A stretch of 64,000 nt of DNA, taken from assembly GCA_026075535.2 (NCBI GenBank), contig AP026545.1, positions 7,440,001 through 7,504,000 of the forward strand, written 5' to 3'. The translations under genes were made by a program, and so were the position numbers. The notes beneath the pieces were generated by a model. That model was not told where the DNA came from. It ran no database searches and saw only the letters and a list, made by a program, of their open reading frames with translations. Position 1 is the first letter of the stretch. Each line of letters begins with the position of its first letter. The stretch is from Tricholoma matsutake. Lineage: Eukaryota > Basidiomycota > Agaricomycetes > Agaricales > Tricholomataceae. Below are positions 1-11,604 of this stretch, one piece after another.

Positions 1-782
1 TGCAAGGCAGCTGCAGCAAAATTGTAAGACCGGTGTGAAGAGCTCCTCTTCTGTGCATGAGCAGAAAGGACCTTGAAGCATTGCAAATAACCAGGTGCAT
101 TGGCTCTATTATCTGTTTCAGTTGTGCATTGCACCTCCCGAAGATCTGGTTCAGCATCCTTGATCAACTTTGGCCAGTCAGACAGTATTAAATTCCTATC
201 CTTGAGAAACCTCAGCCAGTTAGCAAACAGTCAGATTGGCATGCGCTCACCATATGTTGTATATGCGGCACCTGCATCCAGTCTTTGATGGGCGGTGGGT
301 TATCAGGAATGTCACCATAAGTAACCCATGCCAGCAGGTCAATGAAACAATAATTGAAGAGAGCAGTGTATGCCTCATCTTGAAGCTTTGGCAATGGTGT
401 TCTGGGCACTGACATTGCGAGATGTTGTAGAACACGGCTTTGCTTATCCCGCTCGCTTTTCGAGGTGTCATTCTTCAGCTCCTCCCATTTAGATAAGGTT
501 GTGGCAAATTTCTTTCAAGCAGTTAGTATAAACCTGCCAAAAGAGGACCATGAAAAAGAAGTCGGACTCACTGTGTATTCAGTGGGAACACCCCCAAGGA
601 GAGAACCAGTAAAGGGTACAGTGGTTAGCCAGGCCAACTGGTGGAAATGAACATTTGCAATTCGACCAAGTTCCGAGTCTGGCATATTGAAGAGGTGTGC
701 AAGGAAGTTTAGCTGAAACAATGAGCCTGGCAAGGAAATGATGTTTTCGAGCCTGACTTCAACAACTGTGGCTGCAATATGT

Positions 783-819
783 CATGTGATGATTCCAAAG
801 TGTGATAACACACTTTGAG
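783..819. repeat. 37-bp dispersed repeat with palindromic core, copy 1
   Basis: This block contains the near-palindrome AAAGTGTGATAACACACTTT. It matches the block at 8606-8642 at all but one position. Two such copies 7.8 kb apart suggest a short dispersed repeat or the remains of a transposon end. The flanks differ. Confidence 0.6.
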
Positions 820-1385
820 TCTTTGACCGTTTTTAAAATAAATAATGTAGCGCGCTGGCGTGGCAGGGCCCACTACTCATTTCACCCTCAGTCTTTTGAA
901 TGGCAGGTAAATTTCGAATGTTGTATGGTTCTCATCATAAACGGGTTGTGAAATCTACAGTGCTATTACACTCCACTCATCCTCACTTCATTCCTGTGCC
1001 CTCAGTTTCTGTTGTTAAACATAGTTGGTTGTGTATTTTCAGCCACTGCAAGGCCATTGGCAGCCACATTCCTGGTAAGCTTCTAGCTTGTTAGCATCAA
1101 AATCAAATTCATGGCGAGTCGATTTACTGCCAATATTTGGAATTGAGATCCCATCAAATGAAAAACTGGAGCGGCTTGAGCTGCGTAATCCTCAATGGAT
1201 GTTATGTCATCGTCTCATAAGCAGGAGGAGAATAGGCATGTGGGCGAGGTCCTTTTGCCTGCCAAAAAACAAGGAAACCTCTAGATTGCATCCTCAAAAC
1301 ATGAATTTGAGGCATTTCAAGACTATTTCCAGTAGTAGAGTGTGAAGAAACAATATAATTGCCCCAGACTCAGGCTGGGATACAA

Positions 1386-1733
1386 TAGTAGCAGTCAAAG
1401 TAGGGCGATTATCTGCCGATTATGTCCACAATTTTTGGGACACAGATAATCGCGATTATTGTAATAATTGCAGAATCGTCGAATCACCTCCAGAGGCGAT
1501 TCGACGATTATTTGCACGATTATCGAAGGCGATTATTTGACATGCTTACATTTTTGCTTACATCACACAGAAGATCATAGATCTGTCAGAATAATCGTGG
1601 CCCATAATTGCCCGGTAATCACCCTCGATAATCGTCATGGTCAAGGTGACTCAGATTATTGACAAGATTTTTGATTCATAATTGTAATGGCACTATTAAT
1701 CGTGTAATAATTGCCCTACTTTGACTGCTACTA
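1386..1733. mobile_element. MITE with about 25-bp TIRs and TA ends (Tc1/mariner-like)
   Basis: The left end reads TAGTAGCAGTCAAAGTAGGG and the right end is its inverse complement, CCCTACTTTGACTGCTACTA, a match of at least 20 bp. Both ends carry TA, compatible with a TA target duplication. The 348-bp interior has no coding capacity but repeats the motif CGATTA or TAATCG about ten times. It is therefore much richer in CpG than its surroundings, which suggests a young copy. The superfamily assignment rests only on the TA ends. Confidence 0.7.
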
Positions 1734-3430
1734 ATGATCAAACTACAAGTACAACTAAAATTGGTAGGGGCATTCTTCCAAGTCACTGGCATTCCCTTCA
1801 AATATCATCCCTTGCCTCCCAATCACACAAGGCCATTTCTGGTCTTGAAGGCAGCCCATCTGGGAGCATGCAGATTAATTAGATATAATCTCAGCAAATA
1901 GTGGACATCTGCCAAAAACTCACTGATCTTGGGCAACCTGATCCAGCAATGGCTGGAGAAACTGAGCTATGGTGGACCAGTGGGAGCCCTTTTTGTATGG
2001 CTCCTTATCAAGCAAGGAGATTAGCTCAATGAATGCTAATCTATATTTGTCTAATTTGATTTTGAGGTTGCCTAATCCATCTCTCCACTCATAAACTGTT
2101 GAGGTCATCTAAAGTGACAATGATAGAAAATGTCGTGCAAGATGATAGGAGAGAGACTGCCTACCATTATTATAATAGAGCAATAGGCTCTCAGAGAACC
2201 TTCTGTTGCCCAGGGTTTGTTTTTGTCCTTGTAAAGGTCAGTGTAGGCATAGAAATGAAACATTTTTTCTGCCAAGCCATTGGGGCGGTAGAATACTGTT
2301 TTGTAGAAGTCAAGAGCATGTCCACAGATGAAGCGACCCTTCTCAATAGAGTCAGGGTAAAGTAAACTAAAAGTATGCTGAGGTAGACTCACAGATGGAG
2401 TATCTAGAAACTTGGGCCACGAGAAGTGAGTAGGAGTGATAGGTGTTTGAAGACCAGCAGGCAGAATGAGGTCTGCCCCGTAAATGAGCTCATTTGCTTT
2501 TCTGGCAAGGAGTAGTTTATCTTCCTGTTCTTCAAGGGGTTTGTCCATTGCACAAAGAGTGCGAAGGTAGGTAGCCATAAGAAGCCGAACCTCCCCTTGA
2601 ATATCCTTCATCAGTTGGTCCAGGTCCTTGGCTCCTTTTTTGACCAGAGAGTCTTTTTGGGATTTGTCTATCGATCATCATACCTGAGGAAGGAAAAGAG
2701 GAATGAGAGACTAGGAGTACTACTCACTAAGCATCAGCAAGGTGTTGTTGGGCCCATCTTTGTGGTGGCCAACAACCATATTGAGAGCCTTCTTGGTGAC
2801 ATGGAAGCGATCGTCCAGCCCACTGTCCATGCTCACCTGGGGGAGGGGAACCCAAGTGCTTCTTACATAAAAATGCTCTGTAGCTGCAACAGGCTGGGCA
2901 TCCTGGGTAAGGTGCATCCAGAAGAAGACCTTGTGTTGGTCTGGGATGACTTTGGAGATCCAATTAGCCAAATCCCTCATCCCCACCGTGCTGCTGCTAG
3001 TGACCATGGATGCAGCATCACTTAATATAAAAGAAAATTTTTGGGAGTCTGCAGTGTTGATCTATGAATTGGGTGTTAGATGAGGATAGTGGCAGCAGTG
3101 AAATCCATGTAGAGTAGTACTCACCTTAGCAGGATGCATAGCAAGGAAATGGCGATGAACTCTGGGGTGCTTATAGCTTAACTGAGTCTGTCAAGATTAA
3201 CTTTCATTAGGGCCTTCCATCTCCACTGTCACCTCTGTATTAAGTAATTCCAGGAAGTTGGCTAGATCAATCAGTGAATCATGGCGTGGCTTACAGGCTT
3301 CCATTTTTTGAGAAGCTTCATAAAGATAGCTTAGTGGTGTCCTATCATCCTCTGTAAAAATGGAAGTTTCTGAGAGTCATGTGACCATTAGGTACAAGTC
3401 AGCAAAGTCAGGTAAATGTTAAAAAAACGG

Positions 3431-3495
3431 TCAAAAATGTCAGGTCAAAGTCAGGTCACGCATTTTTCTGACATGACTTTGACCTGACATTTTGA
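3431..3495. repeat. Hairpin (inverted repeat, arms about 26 bp)
   Basis: The arms 3431-3458 and 3469-3495 pair almost perfectly around a 10-base loop. They consist of the repeated motif AAGTCAGGTCA and its complement. It could be a relic of a foldback element or a transcribed hairpin; there is no coding context. Confidence 0.6.
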
Positions 3496-3744
3496 CTGGT
3501 TTATTATGCAACACACTGTAAAGCAGTAGCAGTGCTGATTGGAGTCATAGAAGGCATGAGGCAGGGGGCATGCAATCCTGCTGCCACAGCAGGATTTACT
3601 TACAAGACTTAGGGTGTCCAAATAACAGGCACAAGCTCTGTTCTTGGAAGATAAGTATGGAATACAGGGAGGTAAACTAGCGCTATATGATGTGACAGTA
3701 ACCATGTGACATAGTTACAGCACCAGAGCACTCCTGCAAGCGCT

Positions 3745-4086
3745 CAAGAGTCCATAAGCCCCCAAATCAGATAGAGATGAGGCTCTACTTTCCATAGAAG
3801 ATCAGTAGATTTCTGGATCAACCAGGCCTGGTATGGGCAACCCTAAGTTCCATGAGCTGAGAGGGTTAGGAGGAGGAGGAGGAGGTAGTGATGCCTGTAA
3901 TTGACATTCAATGGGCAAGAGTCCCTAAGCCCCAAAATCAGATAGAGATGAGGCTGTACTGTTCGTAGAAGATGAGTAGATTTCTGGATCAACCAGGCCT
4001 GGTATGGGCAACCCAAAGTTGGATGAGCTGAGAGGAGGAGGAGGAGGAGGAGGAGGAGGTAGTGATGCCTGTAATTGACATTCGAC
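3745..4086. repeat. 171-bp direct tandem duplication
   Basis: Bases 3745-3915 and 3916-4086 are two diverged copies of the same block. Each ends in a GGA-triplet run followed by the same sequence up to ACATTC. The right copy contains the 3' end of the minus-strand ORF at 3925-4617, so the left copy is a second version of that gene end. Confidence 0.8.
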
Positions 4087-4617
4087 GTGCTGTATATGAT
4101 GCCCAGCCTCTTGGAAATCTATCTCTGCCTGCCTCAGGCCCAGAATTCCTCTGTGAAGCAACTGATTTGCATCCTGTACAAGGCTCCCCATCCTTGTAGC
4201 TAAATCAAGGGTGATGGGTGGCTGCAAGAGTGTCTGTGAAGGAAGGGCACAATACATCAGTGCATTGAGGAAGGCACTAATAGCAGATGTACTAACCACC
4301 GTTCCCTCTTGCAGTGGTTGAGTACTTTCCAGTGTTGGTCCATCCAAACTCTCTAGAGGAGCATTCAGGCTGTCTGGGCCTTTGAAAGTGGAGGAAAGGA
4401 CACCCCCACTGCATTCCTGCACCCTATATAGCTCATCTATATTTGGGCTTGCGACCAGTTGCTGAGAATCACTCTCTTTCCCTGAATCTTCTGGTGTGGG
4501 ACCAGCACTATCAGCGCGTTGCTTGGAGGTGTTGCCCAAGCCATGTTTGAAGAATGAGACCACTGCCTTGATGAGGTCCAGGAGGTTGTGCTTCATGGCA
4601 GGATCCCAATTGGTCAT
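3925..4617 (-). CDS. Hypothetical 230-residue protein
   Basis: An open frame of 230 residues starts with MTNWDPAMKH. I do not recognise a domain. The N-terminal part is Ser/Thr/Glu-rich and probably disordered, the middle (about 105-185) looks helical, and a run of nine prolines near residue 190 comes from the GGA repeat in the DNA. The last 50 residues lie in a 171-bp tandem duplication. A run of twelve or more G lies just upstream of the start. It could be a TE accessory protein or a chance survivor. Confidence 0.35.
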   Translation of the reverse strand: MTNWDPAMKHNLLDLIKAVVSFFKHGLGNTSKQRADSAGPTPEDSGKESDSQQLVASPNIDELYRVQECSGGVLSSTFKGPDSLNAPLESLDGPTLESTQPLQEGTVVSTSAISAFLNALMYCALPSQTLLQPPITLDLATRMGSLVQDANQLLHRGILGLRQAEIDFQEAGHHIQHVECQLQASLPPPPPPPPPLSSSNFGLPIPGLVDPEIYSSSTNSTASSLSDFGA

Positions 4618-6334
4618 TTCTTGAAGGTGGGGGGGGGGGGGGCACTGGGAGTACTTCCGTAGCTAGATCCTAATTAGCAGATTGGTCCACCCATGCAGTC
4701 AGCCTGGAGGCTTACAGTAGCAATCAGAAGATGGTAGCAGAGATGATTATACTTGAGTGGAAGCTAGCAAGACCAAAGAGAAGCTTATAGATGTCCTGCA
4801 AGAGTGACGAAGCAAGAGCAACAAATGCCAACTATCAGGAGGCACCGTGACATGGCCCAGGGGGATCTTGGAACAGATATCATCACAATCATGAATTGGA
4901 CTAGGTACACAAGTCCAAACATAGTACATAGTACACTAGCCCCCTCAGCAGTGCAGAGGAACATGACAGAACATCATTCAATGGTATAAACAGACAATTC
5001 TACAGACTAATAAAGATTCAAACAAACAAGTGCTAATAAAGAAAGGAAAAGGTCTTGCTCTGGCACTAGAAGGACAGCTTATCCTTCCAGTGTCAAAGCA
5101 AGATAAGGAAGAATTTGAAAGACTACTAATAGTAAAAGATATAAAAAAGAAATGCCCCCAGAACCCACAAACAGAGGAAGGCACTGTTCAGAGATACACA
5201 CTAGGTCCAACAAACCCCCGGAACCCACAAACAGAGGATGGCACCATTCAGTGATACACACTAGGTCCAACAAACCCCCAGAACCCACAAACAGAGGATG
5301 GCACCATTCAACGATACACACTAGGTCCAACAAACCCCCAGAACCCACAAACAGAGGATGGCACCATTCAGCAATACACACTAGGTCCAACAAACCCCCA
5401 GAACCCACAAACAGAGGATGTCACCGTTCAGCGATACACACTAGGTCCAACAACCCCCCAGAACCCACAAACAGAGGATGGCACTGTTCGGTGATACAGG
5501 TTCAGTGATACAGGTCCAACAATGCCCAGGAACCCCTGAATCTTTGGCCTGAGAACAGCATTGTTCCAAAGCATTATGAAGCTCACCAGATAAGGTAAAT
5601 CTTTTTGAGCAAAAGCATCTAAAGCTGATAAGAGATGCCAGTGCAGAGGTTAGGTTGCTGTGTGATAGTACAGAAATTCTGGTACACACTTGTGAACAAA
5701 GAGAAGGCACTTGTGCCCACAAAGAACATCTGATGAAGCTGATAAATTCAGTAAGATATCATGCACGCCAAAGAAGACCGACCTCTGGACCAAGCCATCA
5801 CTAAGAAAAAACCCTGTCACTGTAAAAATGGTCAGTAGGTTCTGAATCTCAGAGCATTTAGCATGAATACGGACCTATGAAGCGGCAGATAAAGGTCCTA
5901 GCCTTTGCCCAGCCCTCCCTCTTTCCAAGCCCAATGCGCGCCTTGGGCAAGGAAAGAGAAGAAGGCAGTTGCCAGCAATGCCAAGGAGTGCCTCATAAGT
6001 ACATTTCGGCCCTTATTTTCAGTCGGAGTATTAAATTTATATGATGTGGCAAATAAGTATCACGTACTATATCGTAGTTTGGAGCAAGTAGAATGAAAGT
6101 GCAAGATAATATATATGGAAGTATGCGAATAAAAAGCTGCTAGTACTACTAGACGAATTCTGCAAAAATATGTGGTGGAGTTGGTCCAGGTAGTACTGTG
6201 GTGTGTGCATCCACTGTGATACCATCATCTTCTGCTCACTGGCAAATGTTGGTGACTTCTTCTGTCAAAGCGCTGCTTGTGGTCTGTACCTTGGTTTAAA
6301 CTGCTCCATGATCAATGCCCTAACTCTGATCATC
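4618..6334. other. Repeat-bearing stretch without recognised genes
   Basis: Apart from the 60-bp minisatellite at 5151-5492, nothing recognisable. A poly-G run starts near 4629. The frames on both strands of the minisatellite are open only because the unit is a multiple of three. Confidence 0.5.
5151..5492. repeat. 60-bp minisatellite, about 5.7 copies
   Basis: The unit contains AGAACCCACAAACAGAGGAT and CACACTAGGTCCAACAA and recurs every 60 bases with a few substitutions per copy. Because 60 is divisible by three, frames on both strands stay open and read as 20-residue repeats (for example PPEPTNRGWHHSAIHTRSNK). I regard these as repeat artefacts, not genes, since no start context, introns or flanking coding sequence support them. 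Confidence 0.85.
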
Positions 6335-6928
6335 AAAGGTCTCAAGCTGGTGAAGGCATATCAATATCTCTGCGACGTAAAGGAGCACAAGCGTATCATT
6401 CCTTTCCGGTGGATTGCAGGTGGTGTAGGATGGGCTTCACAGGCCAAAAAGTTCAAAGCCACTCATGGCACGTTTACCTCAAAAAGCCTGTAATCCATTT
6501 TTCATCTGACCCAGAAAATCAGGTCGCTGGCCGAAAAAATCCATTAAATCTATCCTGCGCTTCCTCAGGAATGCTGAATCAAATGCTGATGCAAGGAATC
6601 TGGAGCTCGAAGACCTGTACATCAAAAACATCATCATCCAACAAGCCCCCATAGGTTTCCAGTTCGAGCTCTGGTAAGCCACCCCAACAGTTCTATCTGT
6701 TTATAGAAAACCCGCCATCACATGTACTGGGCCCAAGATCGAATCAACCCATACCAGGGCTATCTGACTCACATGGAAATCATTCTCTCAGGAAAGGATG
6801 AGGAGGTAGAGAAGAGCACAGAGAAGAGCACGGCAGTTTCTCTTACTGGGCTGAACCAACGTCAAGTAGCAAGAAGGCGGATTGAGGCTGCCCGTGCATC
6901 AGATCTTCATCACTGCAGGGAGTGTTAG
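6335..6928 (+). pseudogene. Ribosomal protein uL22 (60S L17) pseudogene, introns retained
   Basis: Three blocks match uL22, a protein of the large ribosomal subunit near the exit tunnel. Block one (KGLKLVKAYQYL, VKEHKRIIPF) runs from 6335 to about 6455. Block two (RWPKKSIKSILRFLRNAESN onward, to QQAP) starts about 6522. Block three (RINPYQ, KDEEVEKS, RQVARRRIEAAR) spans 6690-6910. The blocks are separated by intron-like stretches of about 55 bases ending in CAG or TAG, so this is a duplicated genomic segment and not a retrocopy. The first intron begins GC. The N-terminal third is missing. Conserved arginine and threonine positions have become W, H or M in ways explained by CpG transitions, and a frame break is present. 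Not functional. Confidence 0.85.
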
Positions 6929-8605
6929 ATTGTCTGGCATGTTGGGAGATCGTACGTTCATGCTTGTTTATGTATCAGAGCATTTATGCACTATGCCATA
7001 CCATGAAATCAACATGAAAAAGAGTTGTGTTATGCTCTCAACAGGTTGGCTGGTGTACAGTATATGCATCAACAAATTATCATTTCAAACAACACTACTA
7101 GCTATGTATTCATAAGTCAAATGATGGTCTAAAAGAATGAATAATGATGAACAAGTATAATCTTCAAGCCCTTTTGAGAAAATGCACCTGGCGCTCTTGG
7201 TATCCAGAACAAGCGGATTGATTAGAAAGGGTGGGAAGCGCATGGAATGTGAGGACACCGTCCAGTGATCCAGTCATGGTGTATGACAATGAGAGTCAGT
7301 TCAAACAGATTGAGGACTTGGCATGACCAGAAACCTTACCTTTGATCATGAAAACTATCTTGGTATTCCTGTGATATGATGGCTTGGGAGTGTGAGAGTG
7401 CAGTGGATGAAATTCAGAGAGTAGGTTAGTTGTTCCCTATGATGAATACTATCTGATGGGTAGTCAGTATAGTAAAGAATGAAGGAAGGAAGGACTGAGA
7501 GTGTGCGGCTTAACCAGTCACGGTCGACGGATATACCGACTATATTAAGCATAGTAGTTCAACCTTATGCATTCGCTAAACCGCCTTCCAAAAACCACCT
7601 ACCAAAAACTGCCTACTAGTAGAAGCGTGGAGATGATTGCAACGATCGGATGATCATTGATGTTTTGATAAAGACAAGAGGTGCAATGGCCAGAAGTTGT
7701 ACGACTAGACTGAAAACACCCTCCATCGTTTGGGTAGAAAAAATGTGTGACTGTGTTGTAAGCTGGACAGAAGTACCAAATTGCCAATCAATTCCGATAT
7801 TGAAGAGTCTGCTGTTTAGTAGCGGCCCTAGAAGCAATTGAAGAGCACATACTCAATAATTCAAATAGGAGGTGCATCTGCTGTGCATGTATTTTGTATT
7901 TTAGGAGGGAGAGGTGACTTCAGTTTCTGGTAGGATAGGTGGAGCTGGATTTACGAAGCTCAGTGTGGCTATGGACACTGAAAAAGGCCAGCACATACAT
8001 ACTAGGACACGCTGGACCATAAATAGTGTACCTAGTAGACATGGTCCCATTAGTCTGTATGCTCACCAGAGGCTCATGTAATGCCCTATGTATGTCGCTT
8101 ATGGATGTGGAGGTGCATAAACGAAAGTAACTGGTTGCAAATAAGCTCTAGTGATGGTTGGCATTCCAGCTTCCAGCTTCCAGCCATAGCCTCTGTCTGG
8201 AGCTTCATATCCTGAGTAGTCATTCGTCACTCGTTATACCACTGCGAAGAGTCTTGGCCACAAGGAATCTCTAGCTGTCTTCACTATTATCCTGCTAGCG
8301 TCGAGGTACACTTTGAGTGAGTAGGAGGGGCTGGGCCTGGAACAACAAAGACCAGGGATAGCTGGGTTACAGGGGGTCTACAATCAGTTATGAGCCGGAA
8401 CATAGGAAGGACTACTGCTTTACCGACATAAAAAGGTCAAAGGAAGCTGGAAGATTTTTGGACAGCGATTAACTTGATGAATTCATAGGCCTATATTACA
8501 GAGTGAGATATCGCCAGGGCAAAATATCAAGTGAAACTGAAAAAATTGAAACAAGCCTGACTCTGAGTCCCAACCAGTGGCAGTTGAGGCGAGTCCTCAA
8601 TACAT

Positions 8606-8642
8606 CATGTGATGATCCCAAAGTGTGATAACACACTTTGAG
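8606..8642. repeat. 37-bp dispersed repeat with palindromic core, copy 2
   Basis: Same 37-bp block as at 783-819 with one substitution (GATCCC here, GATTCC there), including the AAAGTGTG/CACACTTT palindrome. Confidence 0.6.
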
Positions 8643-8737
8643 CTTGACGCTGGAACCGGCTTGAAGTTTAGCGCTAGTTTAGTCTCCAGTCATTAATGGG
8701 GCACACCAGTGGCAAACAAATCATTACTCCGACTCAC

Positions 8738-8788
8738 TCATTTCCTCTGTGGTCTCATTTCCTCTGTGGTCTCATTTCCTCTGTGGTC
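8738..8788. repeat. Short tandem repeat, three 17-bp units
   Basis: TCATTTCCTCTGTGGTC is repeated three times in a row with no substitutions. No coding context. Confidence 0.8.
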
Positions 8789-9015
8789 CCAAGAATCACC
8801 AAGATTTGTTGTAGTAAGTTCTCAATGTTATTTTTGACGTGTTCTACTCAACACTATTCCCCTCCAACAGTTGGTGCTTGAGTAAAAGCAAATTTGTTAC
8901 CCCACACTGACCAAGCACCGCGTTCACAGGTGGTCCCACTTGTGCTTTCATCATTGTCAAATGTCCCTACACCATGTCCCTACACCCAAGTAACCAATGC
9001 CCACATGAGTCAACG

Positions 9016-9153
9016 CCAGGAACAGCCCCAATTTTGAACTCCTGATCTATGAGCCTGGTCTTGTCGATGTCGATCAGATAGCTAGGGGTTGCAGCTTTTC
9101 TTCTCTACCGATGTTGATAAGGGAATTGAAGAGGCTGATCTCATCTTTGTCAG
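9016..9153 (+). pseudogene. UDP-glucose 6-dehydrogenase fragment
   Basis: Two short stretches in different frames read NSPNFELLIYEPGLVDV and LFFSTDVDKGIEEADLIFVS. Both are hallmark segments of UDP-glucose dehydrogenase, the enzyme making UDP-glucuronate: the loop after the second NAD-binding strand, and the STD(V/I) segment before the VNTPTK motif. One frameshift lies between them, an in-frame TGA lies just upstream, and the alignment ends at the VS before the expected VNTP. Only about 45 residues survive. The proline-to-leucine change in LLIYEPG fits a CpG transition. Confidence 0.7.
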
Positions 9154-10885
9154 TGATGTTGAGCGTGCCCGAGACAGGTCACAAACATATGTAAATTTTT
9201 TTGCATGGAAAAATCAACAGCGCCATGCCCCACGAGTCTATGCATACCATTCTTAGTGGACAGCCATCGCTGATCTGTTCAAGCCTGACCATGTCTTTAT
9301 TGGTTTGCTCTAGACACCAGAGGGCAAGAATGCATGCAATGCGCTAGCCATGGTCTACACGGTCTAGGTTTCGTCAGTCTTAACTCATGTGTCTTCTTGG
9401 TCTTAAACGCCAATATCTAATTTCCCCAGATCAAATCCTCACCTTTGGCTATTGCCATTGCTGCTCATACTGATAATCCAGTATACCCCATCCTCTACGC
9501 TTGAACAGTCGCTCATTTCAAGTTGGCACAGGCAATTTGATACTTACTATTTATCATGATACTTAATAGCACCGTTTTGGGAGCAACTTGGGCCATGTTT
9601 TTAGGTAAGTAGTTTCTTTCTCTTGCTGTTTGATGACACTCCTGACACAGAATAGAAGTGAAGACCAAGCCAAACCAGCGGACATCTAATAGTGAGTCGG
9701 ACAAGGTGCGTACTATGGCTGCTGCAGTTATAGTACTCACAATTGTGTGCTAGATCATAACATGATATATTATAGTACTAATCCTCAATGCTGGAGACTG
9801 TGCAGTGGGAGCGGCAGTCCGACATGAGTATGGCCTGTGACTAACTTGTGGGCTTCTCTTACACTAGCTCCAAACAAATATGCCAGCCCTATCATTAGCA
9901 AGAGTCACAGCATTCGCCAAGTCTTTTGGTAACCATCTGGTGCGTAGTAATTCTCTGCACACCCATCTCCTAAATTGATGACAGGAGCTGTCAATTTCCA
10001 GCAAATTCCAAGTAATGTATATCTTTTGTCATACTTCAACCGCCAGGTTTGTGGTCTGTTGCATGGTCAGCACCGTCCTAAAGTTGTTCAGCCTGAGTGG
10101 ATGTCCTTCCTGAAGAAACTGCTTCTTTGGTACTTATGGACAACATTTACCAATGGAGTCAACGCCTTATTTGTTGTCAAGTTGAACTCCACCCTCTTGG
10201 CAGGTCGTGTTTCAACTATGGTCAAACAATCCCTCTCAGAGCCCCATGTACCGTGGTCAAGGTAACTGTCAGTCTACATACAACTATCAGCAGCTTCCCT
10301 GATCCTCCTTAAGATTGATCTAGATTGTTTGGGTCCACTCAATACACCTCCGCGTGAAATTACCAGCTGGTAAATGGTGATTGTATGTAATAGCTCTCTG
10401 CTATTGATCTTGCTTCTTTCTTCTGCATTGCCGAGCAACCATCACCCAACTTACAGGGTGTTCAATGTTGTCAGTAACTCAATCCTATTTGGGTCGGGAG
10501 AGCCCCTATTACACCAAAGCAGGGTGGGTAGAGTCCCTATAACACCTCAAAACTGCAGTACAGTTCACTACTGCAGGGTCAACTTGATTATCAGAATGCA
10601 TGGTTCTGTTGCACATCACGGCTTGTTATGGCAAATAGTCTGAAAAGACCATACTAAACTATAACAGGATTGCTTTCCCTTTGACAGTTAAAAGCCAGCA
10701 TCTACAATGCCAACTTCACTGCTTCCCTTTACTGATACTCCAGACTATGTCTAGGTTCGTATTCTCCGTGTTTAACGAAGCCATCCACATAATTTACTCC
10801 ACTCTATTATTCTAGGTCTACTTTGAGCAAAGAGCAAACCCCTGAATGCCAAGTCAGTGCCATTCACTCAGCAGGTGCAGTGACT
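9154..10885. other. Ambiguous stretch, possible decayed exons near 9.9-10.3 kb
   Basis: Overlapping frames at 9975-10265 and 10097-10312, both plus strand, have plausible splice signals nearby (acceptor near 10047, donor near 10260), but I could not find one consistent spliced frame or a recognisable domain. They may be 5' exons of a relative of the zinc-knuckle gene downstream. Nothing else is recognised. Confidence 0.35.
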
Positions 10886-11604
10886 ATGAGCGACAAAACC
10901 CATCCCACTTTCATGCCCAGGTCTACACCTTACTATTGCCCTGATATGCCAATAAAGCCACTGAGGTTTCAGCCAGTTTCTCGACAACGTTTGAAGAGGC
11001 AGCATGCACAACTTTTCATTCGACAGCCAGCCTGTTTGAAGGCTGAATCCACAGGACTTGGAGGTATGCCCCACTTACCTAACCTACTACCTTGACTGAC
11101 CTCAGTATGTTTGATAGTCCCTGAAATGGCTCCCCCAGGTTTTGTTCCACATTTCAGTCCAATCCAGGATATGTGTGGTACGTGTGTGCATTCACAGAGT
11201 AGTAACAGATCTCAAACGAGCTACTTCTAGTCGTTGCATCATGCGAATTCAAACCTCAACTGAGGAAACAAGCTTTGTATTTTGAGCAACTGCTCCATTT
11301 AGATGATAGTGAAACTGGAGGAATTCCTGGTGACAATTTCATGCATCTTTTCTCTAGGTGTAGTGACTGTCAGCTGGTGGTGGCTCCTGGCGCTATGGAG
11401 AACCACAGATGCCCTGAAAACCCAGCAGAGGTTCGCTTGGCTTGCTCCCTGAACCCGGTGACTTTGCTGCCCTGTTTAGAGTCTTGGGAAGGGTCTGGTG
11501 TTGCTGTGGAAGCAATGCAGCAGATGTATATGCAATGCAACGTCTGCTTAAGCTTTCTTACAAAGAGGAGAATTAGCTCTCATGAATGCGCAGTGTTGGA
11601 ATGA
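10886..11604 (+). CDS. Double zinc-knuckle protein, 203 aa
   Basis: Three exons join in frame: 10886-11063, 11118-11177 and 11231-11604 (612 nt, stop included). Introns are 54 and 53 bp (GTATGC...TAG and GTACGT...TAG). The C-terminal half has two similar modules: CSDCQLVV then HRC near residues 123-142, and CNVCLSFLTK then HEC near 178-196. Both fit a CxxC...HxxxC/HxxC zinc-binding pattern. The N-terminal half is basic and proline-rich. The start is the first ATG of the frame; the frame is open a further 60 bases upstream to a TAG acceptor, so earlier exons may exist. It lies 410 bp upstream of the TET/JBP-like gene on the same strand, which suggests a functional link or a fused ancestral gene. 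Family not recognised. Confidence 0.55.

Larger units (their letters stand above)
212..3007 (-). pseudogene. Degenerate uncharacterised gene remnants
   Basis: Several minus-strand reading frames lie in tandem here: 2720-3007, 2105-2611, 1920-2108, 515-733 and 212-415. They read like successive exons of one decayed gene. A good GT-AG intron candidate separates the first two (a GTGAGT donor just after the frame ends near 2725, and a CTCAG acceptor near 2680), but joining them leaves a frame break and in-frame stops. The 2105-2611 frame encodes 168 residues without a motif I recognise. The 1386-1733 MITE sits inside the tract. I do not recognise the family; it may be a transposon-borne gene. Confidence 0.3.
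6929..9015. other. No recognisable genes; short repeats only
   Basis: Short frames on both strands show no family I recognise. A 16-17 bp unit (TCATTTCCTCTGTGGTC) is repeated three times at 8738-8788, and the 37-bp dispersed repeat recurs at 8606-8642. Confidence 0.5.

Noticed and set aside
5151..5508. Long open frames on both strands through the 60-bp minisatellite
   Set aside because: They follow from a unit length divisible by three; no start context, splice support or flanking coding sequence.
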